Of a stretch of DNA of 64,000 nt, positions 35,589 to 44,007 are shown one piece after another. Each line of letters starts with the position of its first letter. Within the stretch, counting starts at the first letter, position 1. Position numbers and translations under genes: made by a program. The notes below the pieces were generated by a model. It saw only the letters and a list, made by a program, of their open reading frames with translations. It did no database searches and was not told the DNA's origin. Source of the DNA: Candidatus Zhuqueibacterota bacterium (GTDB lineage: Bacteria; Zhuqueibacterota; Zhuqueibacteria; Zhuqueibacterales; Zhuqueibacteraceae); assembly GCA_022616415.1 (NCBI GenBank), contig JAKEEU010000362.1, positions 30,676-94,675 on the forward strand, written 5' to 3'.

Positions 35589-37034
35589 ATGATCGGCACA
35601 AAACGTTTCTGTCTGTTGCATTGGCTCATTCTTTTTTGCGGCGTCGTAATGGCGCACGCTCAAATGACGCCGCAAAAAACCGCGGCCAACGAGTGGATCA
35701 AACAAAATGAGGCCAAAGCCAAGGAAGTCAACCAGCGCATCTGGAATCTTGCCGAGCTGGGCCTCGCCGAGCATCAATCGAGCCAGGCGTTGATGGATTG
35801 GCTGGAGGCGAACGGCTTCGCCATCGAGCGCGGCGTGGCTGATATGCCGACGGCATTTATCGCCAGCTTCGGCAGCGGCCATCCGATCATCGGCATTTTA
35901 GCGGAATACGATGCGTTGCCCGGCCTTTCGCAGAAAGCTTCGCCAGTGCGGGAGGAGCGCGAGGGCAGCGCTAACGGTCACGCATGTGGCCATAGCATTT
36001 TCGGCACCGCGAGCACGACGGCGGCTATCGCCGCTCGCCAGGCACTGGCCAGCCACGGTTTGAAGGGCACCGTTCGTCTCTACGGCACGCCGGCGGAAGA
36101 GACCGGCATCGGCAAAATCTATATGGCCAAAGCCGGCGTGTTTAATGATTGCGATGCGGTTCTGCACTGGCACGCCGGCGACCGGACGCGCTCGTCGTAT
36201 GGAACCACGAAAGCATTGGTCTCGTTGAAATACACGTTTCGCGGCCTGGCGGCGCACGCCTCCCGCTCGCCGCATGAAGGGAAAAGCGCTCTCGATGCCG
36301 TGGAGCTGATGAACGTCGGCGCGAATTTTCTGCGCGAGCATTTGCCGGAAGACAGCCGCATGCACTACGTCATCACCGACGGCGGCGGCCAGCCCAACGT
36401 GGTGCCGCCGGCGGCGCAAGTGTGGTATTATTTGCGCGCCGACAAGCACAGCGACGTTGAGTACATGTTTCAACGGCTGACCGACATCGCCAAAGGCGCG
36501 GCGTTGATGACCGCCACGACGGTTGATTGGCACGTTGATTCTGACACGCACGAGATTTTGCCCAATCTGCCGCTGTCACAGCTTATTCACAAAAATCTCG
36601 AGCTGATCGGCCCGCCGAAATTCACCGAAGAAGAGAAAAGTTTTGCGCGCAAAACCCAGGAGCCGCTGAAGGGGCCGTTCAAATACGCGCTCGCTGAAAT
36701 TATCGAGCCGCTTCCCAACGAGCCGGAAAAAGGCAAGGCCTCAACCGACGTCGGCGACGTGAGTTGGATGGTGCCGACCGGCGGGCTGACGGCGGCGAGC
36801 TACACTTTTGGCGCGCCGGGCCACAGTTGGCAAATCGTCGCGTGTACCGGCACGACGATCGGCGAAAAGGGCATGCTCGTCGCGGCGCGGGCGCTGGCTT
36901 ATTCGGCGCTCGATCTATTGACGACGCCGGAGTGGCTGAAAAAAGCCAAAGCGGATTTCGAGCAACGCAAAGCCGGATATGATTTCATCTCGCTCATTCC
37001 CGCGGGCCAGAAAGCACCGGCGAAAATTAAATGA
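35589..37034 (+). CDS. exported M20 family amidohydrolase (AbgB-like)
   Basis: A 481-residue metallo-amidohydrolase with a signal peptide (FCLLHWLILFCGVVMAHA, 1-24). The catalytic domain shows IIGILAEYDALPGLSQ (Asp), NGHACGHSIFGT (Cys/His metal site), LYGTPAEETGIGK (Glu-Glu) and VLHWHAGDRT; the lid domain contains GLAAHASRSPHEGKSALDA. Closest in pattern to the AbgB/M20D group that splits aminobenzoyl-glutamate or other N-acyl amino acids. The export signal is unusual for that group and suggests a periplasmic substrate. AGGAGG precedes the ATG. Confidence 0.85.
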   Translation: MIGTKRFCLLHWLILFCGVVMAHAQMTPQKTAANEWIKQNEAKAKEVNQRIWNLAELGLAEHQSSQALMDWLEANGFAIERGVADMPTAFIASFGSGHPIIGILAEYDALPGLSQKASPVREEREGSANGHACGHSIFGTASTTAAIAARQALASHGLKGTVRLYGTPAEETGIGKIYMAKAGVFNDCDAVLHWHAGDRTRSSYGTTKALVSLKYTFRGLAAHASRSPHEGKSALDAVELMNVGANFLREHLPEDSRMHYVITDGGGQPNVVPPAAQVWYYLRADKHSDVEYMFQRLTDIAKGAALMTATTVDWHVDSDTHEILPNLPLSQLIHKNLELIGPPKFTEEEKSFARKTQEPLKGPFKYALAEIIEPLPNEPEKGKASTDVGDVSWMVPTGGLTAASYTFGAPGHSWQIVACTGTTIGEKGMLVAARALAYSALDLLTTPEWLKKAKADFEQRKAGYDFISLIPAGQKAPAKIK

Positions 37035-37048
37035 AACGGCAAAAAGAA

Positions 37049-37122
37049 AAACCCCGATTTTGCATCGCAAGGCCAAAGCTGCCACCCAATTGATTACAAC
37101 CTTTGAAGGAAAATCGGGGTTT
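37049..37122. repeat. intergenic inverted repeat before the prenyltransferase
   Basis: AAACCCCGATTTT (37049-37061) and AAAATCGGGGTTT (37110-37122) are perfect 13-base arms. The right arm with its flanks resembles 56128-56180. Confidence 0.65.
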
Positions 37123-37131
37123 GAATTTTAT

Positions 37132-38100
37132 ATGTGCGCTATTAAGGAAAAAGGCAAAAAGCAAACAGCATTTGTCAGCCAAACCATCTGGGCGCTTTTC
37201 ATTATCGTGCGTCCTTTGAACGTGGCCATCACGGGGGTGTCGATCTTTGTGGCTGCGGCTTTGGTCGAGCCTTTCAATTTTACTTTAGCTATAGCAGGCG
37301 CGATGATTTCCGGCATGCTCATCGCTGCCGGCGCCAACGTGATCAACGATCTGTGCGATATCGACATTGACCGCATCAATCGCCCCCAGCGCATTTTGCC
37401 CTCCGGACGCCTCACACCGGCAGCGGCGCTCGCCTTCACGATATTTTTATTGGCATGTGGCATTTTTTTTAGTATATTTATTAATAAAGCCGCGCTGACG
37501 ATCGCAGTTGGAAGCTCGATGCTTTTGGTCTTTTACAGCCTCCGCCTCAAACGCCAACCGCTCATCGGCAATCTCGCCGTCAGTGCCGCAACGGCGTTGG
37601 CTTTCATTTATGGCGCGGTTGCCGCGCAGGCCGGTCTTTCACGAGCAGAGGCCTCCGATGGAATTTTAGGAATGAGTTCTATGAACGACGTTGCAACACT
37701 TGCACGCGCATGGCACCGGGACTGGCGGGCCGGCATTTTTCCGGCGGTGTTTTCCTTCCTTTTTCATTTCGGCCGGGAAGTGATTAAAGATATCGAAGAT
37801 CAGGCCGGTGACCGGACGATGCGAGCGCGCACCTTGCCGCTGGTTTATGGCCTCGGCGCGGCGCAAGCCGCAGCCACCGTGGCGTTCATAATATTAATCC
37901 TGGCGACGCTGGTGCCGTTTTATCTCGGCATCTACAATACCACCTATCTATGGCTCGTCATCTGCGGCGTCGATCTCGTGCTCGTTGCGGCGATTTATCT
38001 TTTGTGGAAAAATCCGGTTCAATATCGCTTGCGACAGATCAGCGCCGTGCTTAAAGCGGATATGTTAATTGGATTGGCGGCGATCTACTTTGGCCGCTGA
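37132..38100 (+). CDS. UbiA-family prenyltransferase, geranylgeranylglycerol-phosphate type
   Basis: A 322-residue membrane protein with about nine helices. The first Asp-rich motif, NDLCDIDIDRINRPQRILPSG (about residues 81-100), has the NDxxDxxxDxxNRPxRxxPSG form seen in archaeal digeranylgeranylglyceryl-phosphate synthases and their bacterial homologues; the second is HFGREVIKDIEDQAGDR. The enzyme attaches a prenyl chain to an acceptor within the membrane; whether that is an ether lipid, a quinone or haem is open. ATG 37132 is chosen; the longer frame overlaps the previous gene. Confidence 0.85.
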   Translation: MCAIKEKGKKQTAFVSQTIWALFIIVRPLNVAITGVSIFVAAALVEPFNFTLAIAGAMISGMLIAAGANVINDLCDIDIDRINRPQRILPSGRLTPAAALAFTIFLLACGIFFSIFINKAALTIAVGSSMLLVFYSLRLKRQPLIGNLAVSAATALAFIYGAVAAQAGLSRAEASDGILGMSSMNDVATLARAWHRDWRAGIFPAVFSFLFHFGREVIKDIEDQAGDRTMRARTLPLVYGLGAAQAAATVAFIILILATLVPFYLGIYNTTYLWLVICGVDLVLVAAIYLLWKNPVQYRLRQISAVLKADMLIGLAAIYFGR

Positions 38101-38202
38101 ACAGTGATCGGTAATCAGTTAGTAGCGAGCAGTAAGTAAGCAACGAGCATCAAACAACCAGTCGAAGTGTAACGGAGATCCCGATTTTTCGGGACAACCA
38201 GT

Positions 38203-38643
38203 ATGCGTGCTCTCGTCCAGCGTATCACAAAAGGCTCCGTTTCAGTCGGCGGCAAAATCGTCGGCGCCATCGAGCAGGGGTTAGTGATTCTACTCGGCAT
38301 TCGCACGGGCGATACAGAAGCGGATGCCCGCTACCTGGCGGAAAAATGCGCCAACCTGCGGATCTTTGCCGATGCGGATAGCAAATTCAATCGTTCGCTG
38401 CTCGACGTGGGCGGCGGCGCGCTGGTGATCTCACAATTCACGCTTTATGGCGATACGCGCAAAGGCCGGCGTCCAGGGTTCGAGGAAGCCGCGCGTCCGG
38501 AAATTGCCGAGCCGTTGTACAAATGCTTCGTGCAGGAGCTGCGGCGGTTTCCCATTCGCGTTGCCGAAGGCGTTTTTGGCGCCATGATGCTGGTTGAGAT
38601 TCATAACGACGGACCGGTAACTTTGATGTTGGAGAGCAAATAG
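38203..38643 (+). CDS. dtd: D-aminoacyl-tRNA deacylase
   Basis: A 146-residue Dtd protein that removes D-amino acids and glycine from mischarged tRNAs. Motifs: MRALVQRITKGSVSVGG at the start, VISQFTLYGDTRKGRRPGF (SQFTL catalytic segment) and NDGPVTLMLES at the end (cross-subunit Gly-Pro motif). Length is typical. It begins 102 bases after the prenyltransferase; the gap holds TTTTTCGGGA-type repeat debris but no gene. Confidence 0.95.
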   Translation: MRALVQRITKGSVSVGGKIVGAIEQGLVILLGIRTGDTEADARYLAEKCANLRIFADADSKFNRSLLDVGGGALVISQFTLYGDTRKGRRPGFEEAARPEIAEPLYKCFVQELRRFPIRVAEGVFGAMMLVEIHNDGPVTLMLESK

Positions 38644-38709
38644 CAAGTATGCATGTTGCAAGTATGCAAGTAGCAAACAGTATAACTACTTGCACACTTG
38701 CATACTTGC
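38644..38709. repeat. intergenic inverted repeat between dtd and maf
   Basis: GCAAGTATGCAAGTAG (38658-38673) pairs imperfectly with CTACTTGCACACTTGCATAC.. (38686-38709); the left side also has a direct repeat of GCAAGTATGCA. It starts at the dtd stop codon and ends ten bases before maf. Confidence 0.7.
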
Positions 38710-38719
38710 CACTTACACT

Positions 38720-39316
38720 ATGATTTTGCCGATTGACTTGCCTGAAAAGCCCGTCATTCTCGCTTCTGCTTCGCCGCGCCGTGCTGAGATTTTAAAAAAG
38801 ATCGGGCTGAATTTTGTCGTTCGCCCCAGCGACGTAAATGAAAATAATGCCGCAACTCTGCCGCCGGCGGGGTACGCGGTTGATCTCGCCAAGCGCAAAG
38901 CCCGGGCCGTGGCGGCGTCGGTTGCGAACGGCCTGGTGATCGGCGCCGATACCATCGTCGTGCTGGGAAATGAAATTTTAGGCAAGCCGGCTTCTGAAAC
39001 GGAAGCCGGCGAAATGTTGCGGCGCCTATCCGGAAAAACTCACCGCGTTTTTACCGGCTTTGCGCTGTATGATCGGCCTTCGAATCGAGAAGCGACCGGA
39101 CTCGAAATGACGGAAGTGACTTTTCGCGCGCTGGAGGAGGCGGAGATTGCCGCGTATGTCCGCAGCGGCGAGGCCATGGACAAGGCCGGCGCGTATGGCA
39201 TTCAGGATGCCAGCGCGGTTTTTGCCGAGCGCATCAACGGCTGTTTTTACAACGTCGTTGGTTTCCCGCTCACGCGTTTCTATGTGACGTTGCGGTCTTT
39301 TTATAGCATCCTCTAA
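38720..39316 (+). CDS. maf: Maf-type nucleotide pyrophosphatase
   Basis: A 198-residue Maf protein (dTTP/UTP or m7GTP pyrophosphatase). Motifs: VILASASPRRAEILKKIG (phosphate loop), VIGADTIVVLGNEILGKP, LSGKTHRVFTGFAL and AGAYGIQDASAVFAERING (catalytic and fold motifs). Maf proteins hydrolyse non-canonical NTPs and affect septum formation. Length is normal. ATG 38720 is used; the ten-residue longer frame comes from the repeat upstream. Confidence 0.94.
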   Translation: MILPIDLPEKPVILASASPRRAEILKKIGLNFVVRPSDVNENNAATLPPAGYAVDLAKRKARAVAASVANGLVIGADTIVVLGNEILGKPASETEAGEMLRRLSGKTHRVFTGFALYDRPSNREATGLEMTEVTFRALEEAEIAAYVRSGEAMDKAGAYGIQDASAVFAERINGCFYNVVGFPLTRFYVTLRSFYSIL

Positions 39317-39345
39317 AAAACGATAACGATCGCAAAGCTTCGTAT

Positions 39346-39368
39346 GCAGACTGGCAGTCTGCGTTACG
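39346..39368 (+). repeat. 23-bp palindromic repeat, copy 2
   Basis: GCAGACTGGCAGTCTGC followed by GTTACG; identical over 23 bases to 62695-62717. It lies in the leader of the RodZ-like gene, 21 bases before its start. Confidence 0.8.
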
Positions 39369-39388
39369 CCACGAGGGAAGGGTGGTTT

Positions 39389-40318
39389 ATGAAAGATATC
39401 GGTCAGGAAATTCAGCAGGCGCGCCTTGCCAAAGGCGTCACTCTGGAGGAAATCGCCGGCCACACGCACATTCAACTGGCGCACCTCCAAAAGATCGAGA
39501 ACGGCCAATTCGATTTCTTGCCGCGGCCTTACGTCGTCGCGTTCATCAAAGCTTTTGCTCAACTCGTCGGGCTGAACGGCGAGACGCTGGTCAAACGTTG
39601 GCGTGAACGCGAGCAAGCCGAGATTTCACAGCTCGAGGAGCAGCAACGCCAACAGCTTGCATACTCAAAAGAAGAGCGCAAAACGGCAGGCGTTCCGCTG
39701 CGACCGAGGGAGCCGGCTGCCGCGCAGTCGATCCAAATTCCGTATCTGAAGGAAATTGCCATCGGCCTCGGAATAGTTGTGGTGATGGCGGGGTTGATTT
39801 ACGTCATGTCGCAGCCGGGCGATGAGCAAGCGCAAAATGGCCGGGACAACCAGCCGAGTAGCGTTCAAAGCAACGAGCCTTCACGCGTGCAAGAAATCCC
39901 TTTCTCGCAAGTTTCAAAAGAAGTGGCGGCAAGAACGCAAGCGCAAGAGCAATCGCTGGCGACCACTCCGGAGCTGACTTTGCAGGCGCAATTCGAAAGG
40001 CAAACGCGAATGCGCCTCATTCGTGACGGCGCCGATACGAGCATTGCGGTTTATCGCGCCGGTGAAACACAAACCTGGCGCGCAAAAGAGAAATTCAATC
40101 TCCGGCTCAGCGTGGCCGGCGCCGTCACCCTGACGCTTGACGGAAAAAATTTGGGCAAATTCGGCCAAGCCGGCCAGATTGAATATCTCACGATCACCCG
40201 TGAAGGTGTTACCAATAAATTTGCCGTGACCCCGCGGCCACGAACGGCCGCGCCGGCGCCGCGCGACTCGGCCGGAGTACGACCGTTGAATGATTCAGGG
40301 CCGCGGCGGCAAAATTGA
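39389..40318 (+). CDS. RodZ-like helix-turn-helix membrane protein
   Basis: A 309-residue protein with an N-terminal cytosolic HTH_25-type domain (IGQEIQQARLAKGVTLEEIA to GQFDFLPRPYVVAFIKAFAQ, residues 4-65), a Gln/Glu-rich linker, one membrane helix (EIAIGLGIVVVMAGLIYVM, about 127-145) and a periplasmic DUF4115-type domain (RQTRMRLIRDGADTSIAVY, GAVTLTLDGKNLGKFGQAG). This order is that of RodZ, which links MreB to the elongation machinery. GGAAGGG lies before ATG 39389. Followed at nine bases by the thioredoxin-like gene. Confidence 0.85.
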   Translation: MKDIGQEIQQARLAKGVTLEEIAGHTHIQLAHLQKIENGQFDFLPRPYVVAFIKAFAQLVGLNGETLVKRWREREQAEISQLEEQQRQQLAYSKEERKTAGVPLRPREPAAAQSIQIPYLKEIAIGLGIVVVMAGLIYVMSQPGDEQAQNGRDNQPSSVQSNEPSRVQEIPFSQVSKEVAARTQAQEQSLATTPELTLQAQFERQTRMRLIRDGADTSIAVYRAGETQTWRAKEKFNLRLSVAGAVTLTLDGKNLGKFGQAGQIEYLTITREGVTNKFAVTPRPRTAAPAPRDSAGVRPLNDSGPRRQN

Positions 40319-40327
40319 GGATAGAAT

Positions 40328-40936
40328 ATGCGTATTGTATCGACATTGCTCCTGACAATCCTGCCGCTGCGTTTTGGCTTCGCGCAAGAAGGTTCATCAT
40401 CGAAAGAGTATTTGCTCGGCTGGGTAACGCCCGATTCGTTGTGCCGCGCCTGCCCGGAATTTCAGCCAATCCCCGGCGCTTATCAACCCGCGGAAAGGGC
40501 GTTGCAGCTTCTGCGCTGTTATGACGAGCCGGCAACGGTGTTGATCTTTTTCGGAAGTTGGTGCGGCGATAGCAAGCGGGAAGTGCCGAGATTTTATGCC
40601 GCGCTCGATCGCGTTGCGAACAAGAATTTTTCGACCAGGCTCTTCGGTCTCGACCGCAGCAAAAAGGACGCGGCCGGTTTCGCCGAGGCGTTCGGCATCA
40701 CGCGCGTGCCGACGTTTATTTTTCTGAGCGGTGATCGCGCTTTTTCCAGCAACGGCCACGCTTTTGCTGAACAAACCCAAAATGAATTGGGACGAATTAC
40801 CGAAACGCCGGCGATCAGTATCGAGCAGGATTGGGCCGATATTCTCAAGCACAATGAGGCGTGGGCGCGGAAGATGGAATGGGAGCGCCGGCTTTATTTG
40901 TGGCTGGTTTCAATCACACTGTTTGCAATCCATTAG
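40328..40936 (+). CDS. exported thioredoxin-like protein
   Basis: A 202-residue protein with a signal peptide (LLLTILPLRFGFAQE). The thioredoxin-like core is ATVLIFFGSWCGDSKREVPRF, then FGLDRSKKD and GITRVPTFIFLSGD (cis-Pro). The active site reads WCGDS with a single Cys, so a classical CxxC dithiol reaction is not possible through that motif; two more Cys lie upstream in LCRACPEF. A glutaredoxin-like, peroxiredoxin-like or structural role are alternatives. GAGGATAGA precedes the ATG. Confidence 0.75.
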   Translation: MRIVSTLLLTILPLRFGFAQEGSSSKEYLLGWVTPDSLCRACPEFQPIPGAYQPAERALQLLRCYDEPATVLIFFGSWCGDSKREVPRFYAALDRVANKNFSTRLFGLDRSKKDAAGFAEAFGITRVPTFIFLSGDRAFSSNGHAFAEQTQNELGRITETPAISIEQDWADILKHNEAWARKMEWERRLYLWLVSITLFAIH

Positions 40937-40947
40937 AGGAGGTATTT

Positions 40948-41247
40948 ATGTTGCGTGCAATTCCTACTTCTGATTTCATCAAGCAAATCGAGGAACTTTC
41001 CGATCTTTGCCGGCATGGCGATGATCCGATTATTTTAACCCGACAAGGGCACGGGGATCTGGTCGTTATGGGGATCGAGGCCTACAACAAAATGCTCACC
41101 AAGTTGCAGTTATTGCGTGATGTTGCCCAAGCCAATGCGGAGTTAATCGAAAACGCCAACCCAACTGCCGAGGCGCTGATCGATCAAGCCATAGAAATTG
41201 CTCATGACCAGATTCAAAGTCGTCTTCGCCTCGGCAACGCTGCATGA
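40948..41247 (+). CDS. Phd/YefM-type antitoxin
   Basis: A 99-residue antitoxin: AIPTSDFIKQIEELSDLCRHGDDPIILTRQGHGDLVVMGIEAY (in part) is the Phd/YefM fold, and the C-terminal helices would wrap the toxin. AGGAGG gives a strong ribosome site seven bases before ATG 40948. It overlaps the following toxin-like frame by 44 bases. Proteins of this class also repress their own operon. Confidence 0.8.
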   Translation: MLRAIPTSDFIKQIEELSDLCRHGDDPIILTRQGHGDLVVMGIEAYNKMLTKLQLLRDVAQANAELIENANPTAEALIDQAIEIAHDQIQSRLRLGNAA

Positions 41248-41398
41248 CTTCGCCGCTATCGCCAAGTATCGGATGGAACATTTCGGCATCTCAAAGAATG
41301 AGGCCAAGATTTTTACAAAAAAGTTTTGGTTTATCACGTCGTTTGGGAGCGTAGTAATTACGCCAGATTGTTTGAAATGGACAATTAAGAATCAGTAG
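41204..41398 (+). pseudogene. truncated ParE/RelE-type toxin
   Basis: The first ~40 residues (MTRFKVVFASATLHDFAAIAKY, then HFGISKNEAKIFTKKF) match the first strand and helices of a ParE/RelE toxin, but the frame ends at 64 residues where about 95 are expected, and the last 20 do not look like the family's beta-sheet. The active surface strands are missing, so the toxin is probably dead or the frame is disrupted. It overlaps the antitoxin as an intact pair would. Confidence 0.55.
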
Positions 41399-41411
41399 CG
41401 CAAGGACGACC

Positions 41412-43535
41412 GTGTCACAGCACATACACCTCATCGGCATCTGTGGAACGGGCATGGCGGCGCTGGCCGGCATGCTCAAGCAGCGGGGTTATCGCATCAC
41501 CGGTTCCGATCTCAATGTTTATCCGCCGATGAGCACGTTTCTCGAGCAGCAACAGATCCCCGTTTATCAAGGGTTCGATCCAGCGCACTTGCAGCCGCCT
41601 CCGGATTTGGTCATCGTCGGCAACGCCATCTCGCGCGGCAATCCGGAAGTGGAGTATGTGCTGAACGAAGGGTGGCGTTATTTCTCGTTGCCGGAAGCGC
41701 TGAAAGAGTTTTTCATTCGCGGCAAATACTCTTGCGTCGTCGCCGGCACTCACGGCAAAACCACCATGAGCAGCCTGCTGGCGTGGACGTTCGAAAGCGC
41801 GGGGATGGAGCCGAGCTTCTTTATCGGCGGTATTCCGGAAAATTTCGGGCAGGGCTTCAAGCTCGGCGGCGGCCGCCACTTCGTTTTGGAAGGCGATGAA
41901 TACGACTCGGCGTTTTTTGACAAAGGCTCGAAATTTTTTCATTATCTGCCGAATTTGGTGATCCTGAACAACGTCGAGTACGACCACGCCGACATTTTTA
42001 AAAATTTGGAGGACATTAAAACCGCCTTCCGCCGGTTGATCAATATCATTCCCGGCAACGGTTATCTCATCGCTTGCAGCGACGATGCCCCCGTGCGGGA
42101 AATGCTGTCACGCGCGTTCTGCAAAGTGATGACGTTTGGAGTTGGTGCCGAAGCGGAGTGGCGCCCGGTGGAAATTCATGCGCATCCGGAGGGCAACGAA
42201 TTTTTCATCGCGCACAGCGGGGAGAAAATCGGGCCTTTGTTCGTTCCGTTGGCTGGCGAGCACAATGTAAAAAATGCGACCGCGGTTTTTGCGGCTGCGA
42301 CTTGCCTCGGGGTGCCGGCGGAAAAAGTCAAAGAGGCGTTCGCTGCGTTTCGCGGTGTACGCCGACGCTTGCAAATTATTTACGATCAAAACAGCGTTTT
42401 GGTGCTGGATGATTTCGCGCATCACCCCACGGAAGTTCGCGAGACGCTGCGCGGCATGAGGCAGCGCTATCCGGACCGGCGGCTGTGGGCGATATTCGAG
42501 CCGCGCACCGCCAGCACCAAACGCAAAGTGTTCGAGCAAGATTACATTCGCGCTTTTGATGCGGCCGATAACGTTGTCTTTGCGCCGATGCACCGGCCCG
42601 ACAAAGTTCCGGAGGCCGAGCGGCTCTCGCTCGAAGCCGTCGTCGAGGGGGTGCGCCGTCGCCGCAAATCTGCGAACGTCGTGCCGATTGGGGAAGACAT
42701 GGCCAATTTTATCATTCAGCATCTCGCGCGCGGTGACGTCGTTGTGTTCATGAGCAACGGCGATTTTGCGGGCATGCCGTCGTTGCTTGCTGAAAAGCTG
42801 AGCGCGGGTGCTGCTATCAAGGAAACCCAATTTACGAGAGGCAGGACAATGACTGAAGAACGAGTTGAAAACGGCTCACCACAGCCGGCAGACGATTACG
42901 ATTATTCCGATCAGCCGACAAGCGAGCCCGCCGCGGAGACGCCAAAGCCGGCGCCTCAACATGGCGACAAGCGGCCGGAGAGAAGACACTATGATCGCGA
43001 CCGTCGTTATGGCAAAGGGCGGCCGGAGAGCCGTGGGCGGCACGACCGGCGACCAGGCCGATATCGTCCCAAGGCCGAAGGCGGGTTCGAGCGCGCGGAA
43101 GACGACGGCCGGACCAAAGAGATGATTCAAGAGATCGAGCAGAAGCTGGCGGACGCGATCCAGCCGGTGCAATTGGGAAATCTCAACTCCTTCGAGCGCA
43201 AACAGATTCACCAGTATATCGAGCGCAACAAGCCGGAGTTTGAGACCAAAACCTATCGCGGCGAGGGCGATGAGCACGTACTCTGGATTTTTCCGGTGGC
43301 CAATCTAAAAAAATTCGCCCAGGAGAAAGCCAATGAAGCGCTCGCCGCCGACAGCGAGATGGCGTTCCCGCCCATGAGCAGCTACGAGCGTTTCATCGTT
43401 CACAACGCGCTGAAAGAGGTGGAAGGCGTCGAAGCCGTTTCCGTCGGCGAAGGCGCCGAGCGCCATATCGAGATTCAGCCGAAAAAATTCGGGAGGGGAT
43501 TGAAGAAGATTATGAAGAAGATCAAGCTGATGTAA
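41412..43535 (+). CDS. mpl: Mpl muropeptide ligase fused to two R3H domains
   Basis: A 707-residue protein with GTG start and AAGGA upstream. Residues 1-465 are UDP-N-acetylmuramate:L-alanyl-gamma-D-glutamyl-meso-diaminopimelate ligase, which recycles cell-wall tripeptide: HLIGICGTGMAALAGML, VVAGTHGKTTMSSLL (ATP loop), VLEGDEYDSAFFDKGSKF, LAGEHNVKNATA and VLDDFAHHPTEV. A charged, low-complexity linker (about 475-570) leads to two R3H-like units with R-x3-H (R596/H600 and R660/H664, the latter in SSYERFIVHNALKEVEG), as in the single-stranded RNA-binding protein Jag/KhpB. An in-frame ATG at 42849 behind GAGGCAGG could start the R3H part separately. Confidence 0.88.
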   Translation: MSQHIHLIGICGTGMAALAGMLKQRGYRITGSDLNVYPPMSTFLEQQQIPVYQGFDPAHLQPPPDLVIVGNAISRGNPEVEYVLNEGWRYFSLPEALKEFFIRGKYSCVVAGTHGKTTMSSLLAWTFESAGMEPSFFIGGIPENFGQGFKLGGGRHFVLEGDEYDSAFFDKGSKFFHYLPNLVILNNVEYDHADIFKNLEDIKTAFRRLINIIPGNGYLIACSDDAPVREMLSRAFCKVMTFGVGAEAEWRPVEIHAHPEGNEFFIAHSGEKIGPLFVPLAGEHNVKNATAVFAAATCLGVPAEKVKEAFAAFRGVRRRLQIIYDQNSVLVLDDFAHHPTEVRETLRGMRQRYPDRRLWAIFEPRTASTKRKVFEQDYIRAFDAADNVVFAPMHRPDKVPEAERLSLEAVVEGVRRRRKSANVVPIGEDMANFIIQHLARGDVVVFMSNGDFAGMPSLLAEKLSAGAAIKETQFTRGRTMTEERVENGSPQPADDYDYSDQPTSEPAAETPKPAPQHGDKRPERRHYDRDRRYGKGRPESRGRHDRRPGRYRPKAEGGFERAEDDGRTKEMIQEIEQKLADAIQPVQLGNLNSFERKQIHQYIERNKPEFETKTYRGEGDEHVLWIFPVANLKKFAQEKANEALAADSEMAFPPMSSYERFIVHNALKEVEGVEAVSVGEGAERHIEIQPKKFGRGLKKIMKKIKLM

Positions 43536-43650
43536 CTTGTTGCTGGTTGCTGGTGATTCATTTCTTCCTCTTGCCATTACGTTTTGTTATTCTGATCATT
43601 TGGGGGGATTTTTGCTTTTCAGCTATAAGCAACCAGAAGCCGGCGACCAG

Positions 43651-43781
43651 TTACCGCTCATCAAAATCCATATCGCCATCAACTTCGTCATCGTCATTCT
43701 CACGCACCAGCACGAGAATGGCCGCCTCCGGCACGATGAGGTAATTCTTGCCTTAACAAGTTTGGATTTTCGCTTTTTCAT
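43651..43781 (-). pseudogene. possible frameshifted small gene
   Basis: On the minus strand, MKKRKSKLVK (from 43781) and, one frame over, KNYLIVPEAAILVLVREN with an acidic tail ending DFDER and TAA (43653-43651) look like two halves of one ~43-residue protein. Joining them needs a single frameshift near 43752. Family unknown. It may be a real small gene with a sequence error or a decayed one. The rest of 43536-44007 contains no gene. Confidence 0.3.
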
Positions 43782-43848
43782 TTCTTCGACGCTAACGTAA
43801 CGCGGCTCCGGCCGCAACCCAACCCTGGCCTGCAGCAGGGCAGGCTTA

Positions 43849-43908
43849 ACCACAAAGGACACAAAGAAAGTTTTGATCTTTTCTTTGTGAGCTTTGTGTC
43901 TTTGTGGT
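43849..43908. repeat. intergenic inverted repeat
   Basis: ACCACAAAGGACACAAAG (43849-43866) pairs with CTTTGTGTCTTTGTGGT (43892-43908) with a one-base bulge, plus inner pairing of AAGAAAG with CTTTCTT-like sequence. It is 3-prime of the purine nucleoside phosphorylase gene. Confidence 0.7.
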
Positions 43909-44007
43909 GTAAAAATCTTCGCGTTCGTGACAGTTTCTTCGGAATAATACGATAAACCGTGTCCTTCATCCGCGTTCGCCCATTCAGTCCGTGTTTGTTC
44001 GCGGTTG

